Shown: positions 47,819 to 55,649 of the stretch, in pieces
Layout of the letters: each line of letters opens with the position of its first letter
Position numbering within the stretch: the first letter of the stretch is position 1
NCBI RefSeq assembly: GCF_030816155.1
Contig: NZ_JAUSXR010000001.1
Coordinates: 3,100,001 to 3,164,000, forward strand
DNA from: Arthrobacter woluwensis
Lineage (GTDB): Bacteria > Actinomycetota > Actinomycetes > Actinomycetales > Micrococcaceae
DNA: 64,000 bases
Reading direction: 5' to 3'
Translations under genes and position numbers: made by a program
Notes under the pieces: model-generated
Seen by the model: the letters and a program-made list of their open reading frames with translations, nothing else
The model's database searches: none
What the model was told of the DNA's origin: nothing

Positions 47819-49510
47819 TCAGCCCTCGGCAGGCGCGTGGCTGTCGTGGGCGGAGCAGTGCGACTGCCCACCATAGACGGGCAGCGGCGCCGGATCGACG
47901 TCGGCGTCGTGCACCACCTCGCCGCCCACCAGCGTCAGGGCCGCGCGGTGTTCCAGGAGCGCCGCGGGATCCTGCTCGTGGTCGTAGAGATTCCCGCTCC
48001 AGGCCACCAGATCAGCGAGGGCCCCGGGCCTGATGACGCCGAGTTCGTGCTCCGCGTGCCAGGCCCAGGCACCCTCCGCCGTGTAGCCGCGGAGGGCCTG
48101 ATCCAGGGTGAGCCGTTCCGCCGGAGTCCAGGCGTCCGAACCGTCCAGCCCGGCCCGGGTGAGGGCCGAGTAGAAGCCCACCACGGGGTCCATCTCGCCC
48201 ACCTGCCAGTCGCTGGACAGGGCCACATGCGCCCCGGATTCCATGAGCGACCGGAACCGCCAGGCACGGTCCCAGCGCTGTTCGCCCACGTTCTCCATCC
48301 AGGTCCCGGCCACGAGATCCGGGGAGCAGTGCCGCGGCTGCATGGCCGCGGTGACGCCCAGCTGACGGAACCGGGGGAGGTCCGCGGGGTCCAGGCACTC
48401 GACGTGGACGATCCCGTGGCGGCGGTCCGTGGTCCCGTTGGCCCGCGCGGCGTGCTCGATCGCGTCCAGCGCCAGGCGGATGCCGCCGTCGCCGGTCGCA
48501 TGGGTGTGGGTCTGGAAGCCGAGGCGGTCCAGCTCGGTGACGATCCGCGTGAGTTCGCCCAGGGCCGCCGACGGGTGCCCGCGATGGCCGGGGCGGTTCG
48601 CGTAGTCGTCCAGCATCCAGGCGGTGTGGGGCTCGATCACGTCATCCGCGTAGAGCTTGATGGGGCCGAGCCGGAGGCGGTCGTGGGACGGGCCGTGGTC
48701 GACGGCGTCCCGGAGCTCGCGGCGGAAGGCGTCGTCCGCGTCGACGGGGTGGAAGAGCGCGGCGATCACCCGGGAGGACAGCTTGCTCTCGCGGATCGCG
48801 CGCTCCAGGAGCGGCACCTCGGCGAGGGGGACCTGCGGCTCCACGACCGTGGTGATGCCCGTGGCCGTGGCCATCTCCAGGCTCGAGAGGAACTTCCGGT
48901 AGCGGCGGTCCGGGGAGTACATCGGGATGTCGCGCTGGAGACCCGCGAGCCCCGCCGTCGTCATGGCGCTCGTGTAGAAGTCGGTGACCCAGCCGGTGGG
49001 ACGGCCGTCGGCATCGAGCTCCGGGTTGCCCCACGGGATGTCGCCGCCGTCGTTGATCCCCAGAACCCGCAGAGCCGCTTCGTTGAGCCAGACGGAGTGC
49101 TGGTCGTAAGTGGTGACGAACACCGGGCGGTCCGTCAGCCCGGCCAGGTCGCGGGCGTTCGGGCGGCGGCCGTGGACCACGGAGTAGACGGCGTTCTCCG
49201 CACAGATCCAGTCCAGCCCGGGGCGGCGGTCCGCGAGCTCCTTGATCCGCCGGCGGACCTCCTCGAGTGTCTCGGCGCCTTCGAGACTGACCGCGTCGGC
49301 GTCGAAGCCGAGGAGGAGATGGTTGTGCGAGTCGATCACGCCCGGGGTGACCAGCGCGCCGTCGAGGTCCCTGGTGCGACGGGCCGACGGCGCGTCCGCC
49401 GCGCGGCCCACATAGCTGATGCGGCCGTCGGTGATGCCCACGGCCTCGGCCCACGGCTGGGCCGGGTCGAAGGTCCGGACGGTCGCGCGGGTCAGGAGGA
49501 GATCGAGCAT
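47819..49510 (-). CDS. Amidohydrolase family 3 protein (YtcJ-like)
   Basis: The 563-residue metal-dependent hydrolase has the family 3 layout: the GALVTPGVIDSHNHLLLGFD segment with the metal-binding H-x-H near residues 60-62, HTHATGDGGIRLALDAIE in the middle, a VHVECLDPADL segment, and SDWQVGEMDPVVGF near residue 440. Enzymes of this group cleave amides or formamides, including N-substituted formamides; the substrate is unknown. The start was placed at ATG 49510 with AGGA 7 nt upstream. It is divergent from a TetR gene, with a large symmetric operator between them, so it is probably induced by its substrate. Confidence 0.92.
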   Translation of the reverse strand: MLDLLLTRATVRTFDPAQPWAEAVGITDGRISYVGRAADAPSARRTRDLDGALVTPGVIDSHNHLLLGFDADAVSLEGAETLEEVRRRIKELADRRPGLDWICAENAVYSVVHGRRPNARDLAGLTDRPVFVTTYDQHSVWLNEAALRVLGINDGGDIPWGNPELDADGRPTGWVTDFYTSAMTTAGLAGLQRDIPMYSPDRRYRKFLSSLEMATATGITTVVEPQVPLAEVPLLERAIRESKLSSRVIAALFHPVDADDAFRRELRDAVDHGPSHDRLRLGPIKLYADDVIEPHTAWMLDDYANRPGHRGHPSAALGELTRIVTELDRLGFQTHTHATGDGGIRLALDAIEHAARANGTTDRRHGIVHVECLDPADLPRFRQLGVTAAMQPRHCSPDLVAGTWMENVGEQRWDRAWRFRSLMESGAHVALSSDWQVGEMDPVVGFYSALTRAGLDGSDAWTPAERLTLDQALRGYTAEGAWAWHAEHELGVIRPGALADLVAWSGNLYDHEQDPAALLEHRAALTLVGGEVVHDADVDPAPLPVYGGQSHCSAHDSHAPAEG

Positions 49511-49536
49511 GGCGGGGTCCTGTCGGGAGTCAGAGA

Positions 49537-49564
49537 AATTCTTTGACATCAGCGTCAAGGAATT
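49537..49564. promoter_or_regulatory. TetR operator between the amidohydrolase and regulator genes
   Basis: Two 11-bp arms, AATTCTTTGAC and GTCAAGGAATT, with a single mismatch and a 6-nt spacer ATCAGC, lie 26 bp from the amidohydrolase start and 39 bp from the TetR start. A further GTCAAGG lies just before the TetR start. This is the probable binding site of the TetR protein. Confidence 0.75.
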
Positions 49565-49603
49565 CCTCCCAGTGAAGCATCGGCGCTCTGCTAACGTCAA
49601 GGC

Positions 49604-50203
49604 ATGGCGAGGCCGAGCAACCAGACTGCACGACGCGAGAAGCTCGTGGCCGCCGCATTGGAGGCGGCATCGGAACGCGGGCTGCGCTCCATCTCAATGA
49701 CCGACGTCGCGGCGAAAGCCGGCCTGACCAGGGGCGCCGTCCTCTACTACTACGAGGATCTGGACGAGCTGCTCGTGGAGGCGCACCGCGCCGGCGTCGC
49801 ACGCTTCTGCGACGCCCGCGATGCGATCGTGGCCGATCTGCCCACCGCCGCCGCCCGTCTCGCGGCAGCCATCCGGCACGGCCTTCCGAGCGGCCCGGAC
49901 GACGCCCTCATGCGCCTGCTCTACGAATTCGACGTCCTCGCCGGAAACTCCACGCTGCACCACGAACTCGTCGAGACCATGTACCGGCGACAGCTCCGGA
50001 CGTACCAGGGCATCCTGGAGGGCGGCGCGGCGAGCGGGGAATTCGCCCTCCGCCTGCCCGTCCAGACCCTGGCCATGAACCTCGTCGCGCTGGAAGACGC
50101 CTACGGCCTGCACATCACGGCGGGGAACAGCCTCATCACCGTCGCCACGGCGGAACAGGCCATGCGCGACGCCGCGGCAGCCCTCGGCGCGGCCCCCGCC
50201 TGA
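49604..50203 (+). CDS. TetR-family regulator
   Basis: The 199-residue protein has an N-terminal TetR helix-turn-helix (residues ~9-56: KLVAAALEAASERGLRSISM, TDVAAKAGLTRGAVLYYYED) and a C-terminal domain of the BetI-like type. It is divergent from the amidohydrolase and very likely controls it through the symmetric site at 49537-49564. TAACGT ends 6 nt before the ATG, and no ribosome binding site is visible, so the message is probably leaderless. Confidence 0.92.
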   Translation: MARPSNQTARREKLVAAALEAASERGLRSISMTDVAAKAGLTRGAVLYYYEDLDELLVEAHRAGVARFCDARDAIVADLPTAAARLAAAIRHGLPSGPDDALMRLLYEFDVLAGNSTLHHELVETMYRRQLRTYQGILEGGAASGEFALRLPVQTLAMNLVALEDAYGLHITAGNSLITVATAEQAMRDAAAALGAAPA

Positions 50204-50248
50204 GGGGTGCCGCGGGCAGAGTCCGTGGACGTGACGAGACCGCCTTCA

Positions 50249-50254
50249 TATACT
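50249..50254 (+). promoter_or_regulatory. -10 element for leaderless argS transcript
   Basis: TATACT is followed by exactly 6 nt and the GTG start of the argS-like gene. A weak -35 (TGGACG) lies 17 nt upstream. Confidence 0.65.
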
Positions 50255-50260
50255 CCGACT

Positions 50261-51988
50261 GTGAACCTCACGACGATCGAGACGATTCAGCAGGCCACTC
50301 GCGACTCCGCCGCCAGGCTTCTCGGCGTCGACCCCGCATCTCACGTCCCCCAGGTGCGCCGATCCACGTTCGCCGACTTCCAGGTCAACGACGCCCTCAG
50401 CATGGCCCGGGCAGCCGGGCGCGCCCCGCGCGAGATCGCTGCGATCCTCGCGAGGGACCTGGCGGAATGTGAGTGCGTCTCCCGCGCTGAGGTCTCCGGG
50501 CCCGGCTACGTCAACCTGACGCTCGACGACGGGTGGCTGCTCAGCAGACTCGCGGAGCTGAACACCTCATCCGCGGCCTCACGGGAGGGGACAGGGCGGC
50601 GAGTGGTCATCGACTATTCCTCCCCCAATGTCGCGAAGAGCATGCACGTTGGACATCTGAGGACCACGGTCGTCGGAGACGCGCTGGCGAACATCCACGA
50701 GCACCTCGGCGACGAGGTGATCCGCCAGAACCACATCGGCGATTGGGGCACGCCGTTCGGGATGATCCTGGAATACCTCCTCACTGACGACGTCGACATC
50801 GACAGGCTGTCCCAGAACGACGTCGGCCGCCTCTACCGGGTGGCGCGTGCCCGGTTCGACGCGGACCCGGCCTTCGCCGAGCAGGCGAAGCAGCGCGTCG
50901 TCCTGCTGCAGTCCGGCGATCCGACCACCGTCACCCGGTGGAAGGCCCTCGTCGCACGGTCCGTGGAGTACTTCCAGGAGCAGTACCGGGAACTGGGGGT
51001 CGGACTCGCGGAACAGGATATCCGCGGGGAGAGCTTCTACAACGACGACCTCGCGGCGGTCTGCGGCGAGCTCGAAGCGAAGGGCCTGGCCTCACTCAGT
51101 GACGGCGCCCTCTGCGCTTTCCCCCGTGGCTTCATCGGCCGGGACGGCGAGCGCCTCCCGCTCATCGTGCGGAAGTCGGACGGCGGGTACGGCTACGCGG
51201 CCACCGACCTCGCCGCGATCCGGTTCCGCACCTCCGAGCTGGCCGCGGACCGGATCGTCTACGTGGTCGGGGCTCCTCAGCGCTTGCACTTCGCCATGCT
51301 GTTCCAGACCGCGCTCGACGCCGGTTGGGTCCAGGACCCGGACAGCCTCCGGCACGTGGAGATCGGCAATGTGCTCGGCCAGGACGGCAAGATCCTCAAG
51401 ACCCGGAGCGGCGACGCCCCGCTGCTGTCCGAGGCCCTTGGAGACGCAGTGGACGCGGCGGAACGCCAGCTCGCCTCCCGTGCCGACGGCGCGGATCCGG
51501 CGATGCTCCGGCGGAGCGCACACGCCCTGGGGATCGGCGCCCTCAAGTTCGCGGATCTATCCACACAACCGGGCACCGGCTACATCTTCGATCTGGCGCG
51601 CATGCTCAAGCCGACGGGCAACACCGGCCCCTATGTCCAGTACGCGGTGGTGCGCCTCCGCTCCCTGCGGGACAAGACCGGCTTCGCCCCGTACGAGGCG
51701 GCCATCGCACCCGTGTTCCATTCCGCGGAGGAACGCGAGCTGGGCATCCATCTCCTGGATCTGGACCAGGCCACGGCGGACGCCCGGGATGCGGGTTCAC
51801 CGGCCCTGCTCTGCGACTATCTCGTCGAGCTGGGCCGGCTTTCCAACGCCCTCTACGAGCGCGTCAGCATCACCGGCGACGAGGATGCCGACCGGAGGCG
51901 GGCCCGATTGTCGCTCTTCGCCGTGACGGAACGCCGGCTCGTGATGGGCCTGTCCCTCCTGGGAATCGACGTCCCCGAGGTGATGTAG
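50261..51988 (+). CDS. argS: Arginyl-tRNA synthetase, E. coli-like type
   Basis: The 575-residue class I synthetase has the HIGH motif as HVGH (129-132) in VIDYSSPNVAKSMHVGHLRT and the QNHIGDWGTPFGM block. A KMSKS-like loop is in GKILKTRSGD (~385), and the anticodon-binding DALR domain is at the C-terminus. It attaches arginine to tRNA-Arg. The SSPNVAKxMHVGHLR form is that of E. coli-type ArgRS; to my knowledge the usual actinobacterial ArgRS reads SANPTGP(I/L)HxGH, and its gene sits next to lysA and hom. So this is probably a second, transferred copy, for example with a resistance or stress role. It starts with GTG, leaderless, without operon partners. Confidence 0.9.
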   Translation: MNLTTIETIQQATRDSAARLLGVDPASHVPQVRRSTFADFQVNDALSMARAAGRAPREIAAILARDLAECECVSRAEVSGPGYVNLTLDDGWLLSRLAELNTSSAASREGTGRRVVIDYSSPNVAKSMHVGHLRTTVVGDALANIHEHLGDEVIRQNHIGDWGTPFGMILEYLLTDDVDIDRLSQNDVGRLYRVARARFDADPAFAEQAKQRVVLLQSGDPTTVTRWKALVARSVEYFQEQYRELGVGLAEQDIRGESFYNDDLAAVCGELEAKGLASLSDGALCAFPRGFIGRDGERLPLIVRKSDGGYGYAATDLAAIRFRTSELAADRIVYVVGAPQRLHFAMLFQTALDAGWVQDPDSLRHVEIGNVLGQDGKILKTRSGDAPLLSEALGDAVDAAERQLASRADGADPAMLRRSAHALGIGALKFADLSTQPGTGYIFDLARMLKPTGNTGPYVQYAVVRLRSLRDKTGFAPYEAAIAPVFHSAEERELGIHLLDLDQATADARDAGSPALLCDYLVELGRLSNALYERVSITGDEDADRRRARLSLFAVTERRLVMGLSLLGIDVPEVM

Positions 51989-52006
51989 TCGGCAAGCCCG
52001 CCGCTG

Positions 52007-52399
52007 TCAGTCCTGCGTCTTCCGCTCCTCCGCGGCCTGGGACACGACGGCGGCGAGGTCGTCCTCGGTCAGCAGCTCCGGGTGACGGTGCTTGGTGCGG
52101 TAGCCGGCGCGGCTGACCATGTGCGCGGAGATCGGCACCGTCAGCAGCTGGAAGAGCCAGGCGAGCAGGAGCACGGGCCAGACCACCCAGCTGCGCATCT
52201 GGAGCCCCAGTGCCACGAAGACGAGCAGCAGGCCCAGGACCTGCGGCTTGCTGGCGGCGTGCATGCGGCTCATGAGGTCCGGGAAACGGACCATGCCCAC
52301 CGCGGCGCCGAGGCTCAGCAGAGCGCCGAGGGTCAGGGCCACACCACTCAGGATGTCGACCACGCTGTTCCAGTCGATGCCAGTCCCGTCAGCGGTCAT
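52007..52399 (-). CDS. mrpG: Mrp-type Na+/H+ antiporter subunit G
   Basis: The 130-residue subunit has three membrane segments and the MrpG family segment VGMVRFPDLMSRMHAASKPQVLGLLLV at about residues 34-60. It is the last gene of the mrpACDEFG operon. The complex exchanges external protons for internal Na+ (or K+) and supports pH and salt homeostasis. AGGAG lies 7 nt before the ATG, and the start overlaps the end of mrpF by 11 nt. It is convergent with the argS-like gene, only 18 nt away. Confidence 0.93.
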   Translation of the reverse strand: MTADGTGIDWNSVVDILSGVALTLGALLSLGAAVGMVRFPDLMSRMHAASKPQVLGLLLVFVALGLQMRSWVVWPVLLLAWLFQLLTVPISAHMVSRAGYRTKHRHPELLTEDDLAAVVSQAAEERKTQD

Positions 52400-52673
52400 C
52401 GCGGGGCTCCTCACGGCGGTCCTGCACGAAGCGTGCGACGGTCACGGAACCGATGAAACCCACCACGGTCAGCGAGATCACCAGGATCAGATTGTTCAGG
52501 TGCCGGTGCACGGCCATGTCGATGCACAAGGCCGTGACCACGATGCTCAGCAGCACGTCCGTGGCGAGCACGCGGTCCAGCAGGGAGGGCCCCTTGGCGA
52601 TGCGGTAGATCGCCGCGGCGGAGGCGAGCCCCAGCGCCACGACGGCCACCGTCACGAAGACCGGGTTGATCAT
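52389..52673 (-). CDS. mrpF: Mrp-type Na+/H+ antiporter subunit F
   Basis: The 94-residue subunit has three membrane segments and the conserved AKGPSLLDRVLATDVLLS motif at about residues 26-43, which identifies MrpF. It overlaps mrpE by 4 nt and mrpG by 11 nt, so the genes are translated together. The length is normal. It forms part of the membrane complex with MrpA-E and G. Confidence 0.94.
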   Translation of the reverse strand: MINPVFVTVAVVALGLASAAAIYRIAKGPSLLDRVLATDVLLSIVVTALCIDMAVHRHLNNLILVISLTVVGFIGSVTVARFVQDRREEPRDDR

Positions 52674-53233
52674 GCCGTCACCTCCCCGGCCCGTTCGGCC
52701 TTCAGGCGTTTCAGTTCTTCGCGGGAGCCCATGACCTCGATGAGCTTCGCCTCGATGCGGCGCACCCCGGCGCGCACCTTCTCGGCGTCGGCTTCAGTGT
52801 GCACATCCAGCGCGTGCAGGTACAGGGTGGAGGTGGAGCGGTCGACCTCCACGACCATGGACCCGGGAATCCACGAGCTGACGTGCCCCACGGCCGTCAG
52901 GATGAGGTCGGAGTGGCTGCGCAGCGGCACGCTCAGCACCGCGTTCCGCACCTTGGGGCCCTGGAAGACCGCCACGAGGCTGACCTGGAGAGAAGCCCAC
53001 GCCATGCGCGCCAGCACCTCGATGCCGAACGCGACCGCGTGGAACACATTGAAGCGCCCGCTCAGCTGCACCGGCGGCAGGTAGAACACCCGCGTCACGG
53101 CGATGGCCAGCAGCGCGCCGAAGAGCAGCGTCCCCGGGCTGAAGTCCTGCCAGAGCATGGCCCACACCAGCATCAGCCAGATGAGCAGGGGCAGCTCCTG
53201 CAGGAACCGGATCTTGCGGCGGTGGAGACTCAT
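52670..53233 (-). CDS. mrpE: Mrp-type Na+/H+ antiporter subunit E
   Basis: The 187-residue subunit has N-terminal membrane helices (LPLLIWLMLVWAMLWQDFSP) and the MrpE core, with SWIPGSMVVEVDRSTSTLYLHALD at about residues 119-142. The C-terminus extends as a charged helix. It overlaps mrpD and mrpF by 4 nt each. In other bacteria MrpE is needed for full assembly or Na+ exchange. Confidence 0.94.
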   Translation of the reverse strand: MSLHRRKIRFLQELPLLIWLMLVWAMLWQDFSPGTLLFGALLAIAVTRVFYLPPVQLSGRFNVFHAVAFGIEVLARMAWASLQVSLVAVFQGPKVRNAVLSVPLRSHSDLILTAVGHVSSWIPGSMVVEVDRSTSTLYLHALDVHTEADAEKVRAGVRRIEAKLIEVMGSREELKRLKAERAGEVTA

Positions 53234-54846
53234 CGTGCACCTCCCTGAGTGTCAGCGGCCGGGGATTCCGCGGGCGACGGCGGCGCCTCCTTGGGCGGCA
53301 CCGCCACCTCCGGGCCGAGCACCGCGTGGATGTAGGAACTGCGGTCCAGCATCTGGGCGGCGGACCGGTCCGCGAGCCCGAAGAGCGGACCGGCGAACAC
53401 CGTCAGGGCCACGCCCAGAACGACGAGTGCAGCCGTCGGGGCGACCATGCCGCGCGGCATGAGCCGCCGTGCCGCCGCGCCCGTGGTGAGGAGTTCGGGC
53501 TCCGGGTCCTCGGCGTCGTCGGTCGTGCGCCAGAAGGCGCGGTTCCACACGCGGGCGATCGCCAGCAGCGTCAGCAGCGAGGCGAACACGCCGCCCACCA
53601 CGAGGATCACGGCGAGCACCGTCCCCTGCGCGACACCGGCCTGGAGCAGGCCCAGTTTGCCCAGGAAGCCGGAGAACGGCGGGATGCCGGCCAGGTTCAT
53701 CGCCGGGATGAAGAAGAGCACGGCCAGGAGCGGGGACAGCTTGCCCAGACCACCGAGGCGGTCGAGGGACGAGCTGCCCGCCCGGAGTTCCACCAGGCCC
53801 GCCACCAGGAACAACGAGGTCTGGATGGTGATGTGGTGCGCCACGTAGAAGACGGCGGCGCCCAGCCCCGCGGTGGAGCTCAGAGCCAGCCCGAACACCA
53901 TGTACCCGATGTGGGAGACGAGGGTGAAGGACAGGAGACGTTTGATGTCGTTCTGCGCGACGGCGCCCAGGATCCCCACCACCATAGTCAGCAGCGCGAC
54001 CACCATGAGGGGCTGGTTGAGGGTGTCGCCCGGGAACAGGAGCGTCTCCGTCCTGACCATCGCGTAGACGCCGACCTTCGTGAGCAGACCCGCGAACACC
54101 GCGGTGACCGGCGCGGGTGCCGTCGGATACGAGTCGGGGAGCCAGAAGGACAGCGGGAACACGGCCGCCTTGATGCCGAACGCCACGAGCAGCATGACGT
54201 GCAGCAGGGTCTGTATGCCGGGGTCGAGCTGCGCGAGCTTCACGGCCAGGTCGGCCATGTTCACGGTTCCGGTGGCCGCGTAGATCATCCCGATCGCGAT
54301 CAGGAAGAGCAGGGAGGACACCACCGACACCACCACGTAGGTGACGCCGGCCCGGATGCGCGCCTCGGTCCCGCCGAGCGTCATGAGCACGTAACTCGCG
54401 GTGAGCAGGATTTCGAAGCCCACGTAGAGGTTGAACAGATCGCCCGAGAGGAACGCGTTGGACACGCCCGCGATCAGGATCAGGTAGCTCGGGTGGAAGA
54501 TCGACACCGGGCCGTCGTAGCCGGATTCACTGGCGCCCTGGGCCGAGGCGTACAGGAGCACGCAGAGGCTCACGGCCGAGGAGACCACGAGCATCAGCGA
54601 CGAGAACGCGTCCACCACCATGACGATGCCGAATGGCGGGAACCAGTGCCCCAGCCGCACGGCCGTGGTGCCGCCGTCCCAGCTGGAGGCCAGGAGGAAG
54701 CACTCGAGCACCAGGGTCAGGGACAGGACCGAGACGCTGACGGTGCGCTGCGCCCGGGGATGCCGGACGAGCGTGAACGCCACGGCCGCGCCCAGGATCG
54801 GCAGCAGGACGGCCAGGGGGGCCAGGTACGCGAGATTGACGCTCAT
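53230..54846 (-). CDS. mrpD: Mrp-type Na+/H+ antiporter subunit D
   Basis: The 538-residue protein is related to the proton-pumping NuoN/NuoM subunits of complex I, with about 14 membrane helices. Visible family marks are FEILLTASYVLMTLGG (with the conserved glutamate near residue 143) and the lysine-containing KAAVFPLSFWLPDSYPTAPA segment near residues 222-241. It forms a proton path in the antiporter. It overlaps its neighbours by 4 nt on both sides. A ~60-residue C-terminal tail is Pro/Ala-rich. Confidence 0.96.
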   Translation of the reverse strand: MSVNLAYLAPLAVLLPILGAAVAFTLVRHPRAQRTVSVSVLSLTLVLECFLLASSWDGGTTAVRLGHWFPPFGIVMVVDAFSSLMLVVSSAVSLCVLLYASAQGASESGYDGPVSIFHPSYLILIAGVSNAFLSGDLFNLYVGFEILLTASYVLMTLGGTEARIRAGVTYVVVSVVSSLLFLIAIGMIYAATGTVNMADLAVKLAQLDPGIQTLLHVMLLVAFGIKAAVFPLSFWLPDSYPTAPAPVTAVFAGLLTKVGVYAMVRTETLLFPGDTLNQPLMVVALLTMVVGILGAVAQNDIKRLLSFTLVSHIGYMVFGLALSSTAGLGAAVFYVAHHITIQTSLFLVAGLVELRAGSSSLDRLGGLGKLSPLLAVLFFIPAMNLAGIPPFSGFLGKLGLLQAGVAQGTVLAVILVVGGVFASLLTLLAIARVWNRAFWRTTDDAEDPEPELLTTGAAARRLMPRGMVAPTAALVVLGVALTVFAGPLFGLADRSAAQMLDRSSYIHAVLGPEVAVPPKEAPPSPAESPAADTQGGAR

Positions 54847-55649
54847 GCCCGGCCTCCTTCCTCGGGGTGCTGTCCATGGTCGGCTTCAGGGTCGGAGCGG
54901 TGGTTCCAGCCCTCTTGGGGCTCGACGCCGGGCTGCGGGCCGGCGCCGTCGGCTGCCGGACCGCGCGTCCCGCCATCGGCGGAGCGGGTCTCGGTGTCCA
55001 CGCCGTCCGCCAGGGCGGCCCCCGCACTGGACGCCGCGGAACGGGTTCCCCCGGAGCTGTCCGGGGCGGTGGAGCCGGTGGAGCTATCCGGGGCGGCGGA
55101 GCCGCTGGAGCCCTCGGCGTTCTCGCCGCCCTCCCCCGCGGAGCCGTCGGTTCGCGCGGCGCCGTGGGCGTGGGCGTGGGTGGCGGCGCCCACGGCGGCG
55201 AGGACCGCGCCGTGCTGGGCGTCGTCGTCGGCGGTGAGCGGGAACTCGGTGGTCTCCTCCGGGATGACGGCGTCGTCCTCGGCGTCGAAGCTGGGCGTGT
55301 TGGCCACTCTCTGGTCTTCCGTGTCGTCCGCGATGACGTCCTGGCGGCCCAGGACCCACGTGCGGTAGATGATGCCGAGCATGAACGCCGTGACCGCGAA
55401 GCTGATGACGATCGAGGTCAGGATGAGGGCCTGCGGGAGGGGGTCGTTGTAGTCATGCGGGTCAGTGCCCTTGACGAACAGCGGAGCCAGGCCCGCGTAC
55501 CCGCCCGTCACCAGGATCAGCAGATTGGTGGCGTTGGCCAGGAGCATGAGGCCGAGGGTGACGCGGGTGAGGCTGCGCTCCAGCAGGAGGTAGATGCCGC
55601 ACGCGTACAGGATCCCCATGATCACCAGGAGGGTCATATTGGCGCTCAT
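54843..55649 (-). CDS. mrpC: Mrp-type Na+/H+ antiporter subunit C with long disordered tail
   Basis: Residues 1-105 are a normal MrpC (NuoK-like, three helices: LLVIMGILYACGIYLLLERS, LGLMLLANATNLLIL, QALILTSIVISFAVTAFMLG). Usual MrpC proteins end at ~110-120 residues; this one continues to 268. The extra ~150 residues are acidic and low in complexity, rich in Asp, Glu, Gly, Ser and Ala, with an HAHAHG cluster near residue 157, and must be cytoplasmic or external and disordered. It overlaps mrpA and mrpD by 4 nt each. The tail's role is unknown. Confidence 0.93.
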   Translation of the reverse strand: MSANMTLLVIMGILYACGIYLLLERSLTRVTLGLMLLANATNLLILVTGGYAGLAPLFVKGTDPHDYNDPLPQALILTSIVISFAVTAFMLGIIYRTWVLGRQDVIADDTEDQRVANTPSFDAEDDAVIPEETTEFPLTADDDAQHGAVLAAVGAATHAHAHGAARTDGSAGEGGENAEGSSGSAAPDSSTGSTAPDSSGGTRSAASSAGAALADGVDTETRSADGGTRGPAADGAGPQPGVEPQEGWNHRSDPEADHGQHPEEGGRA

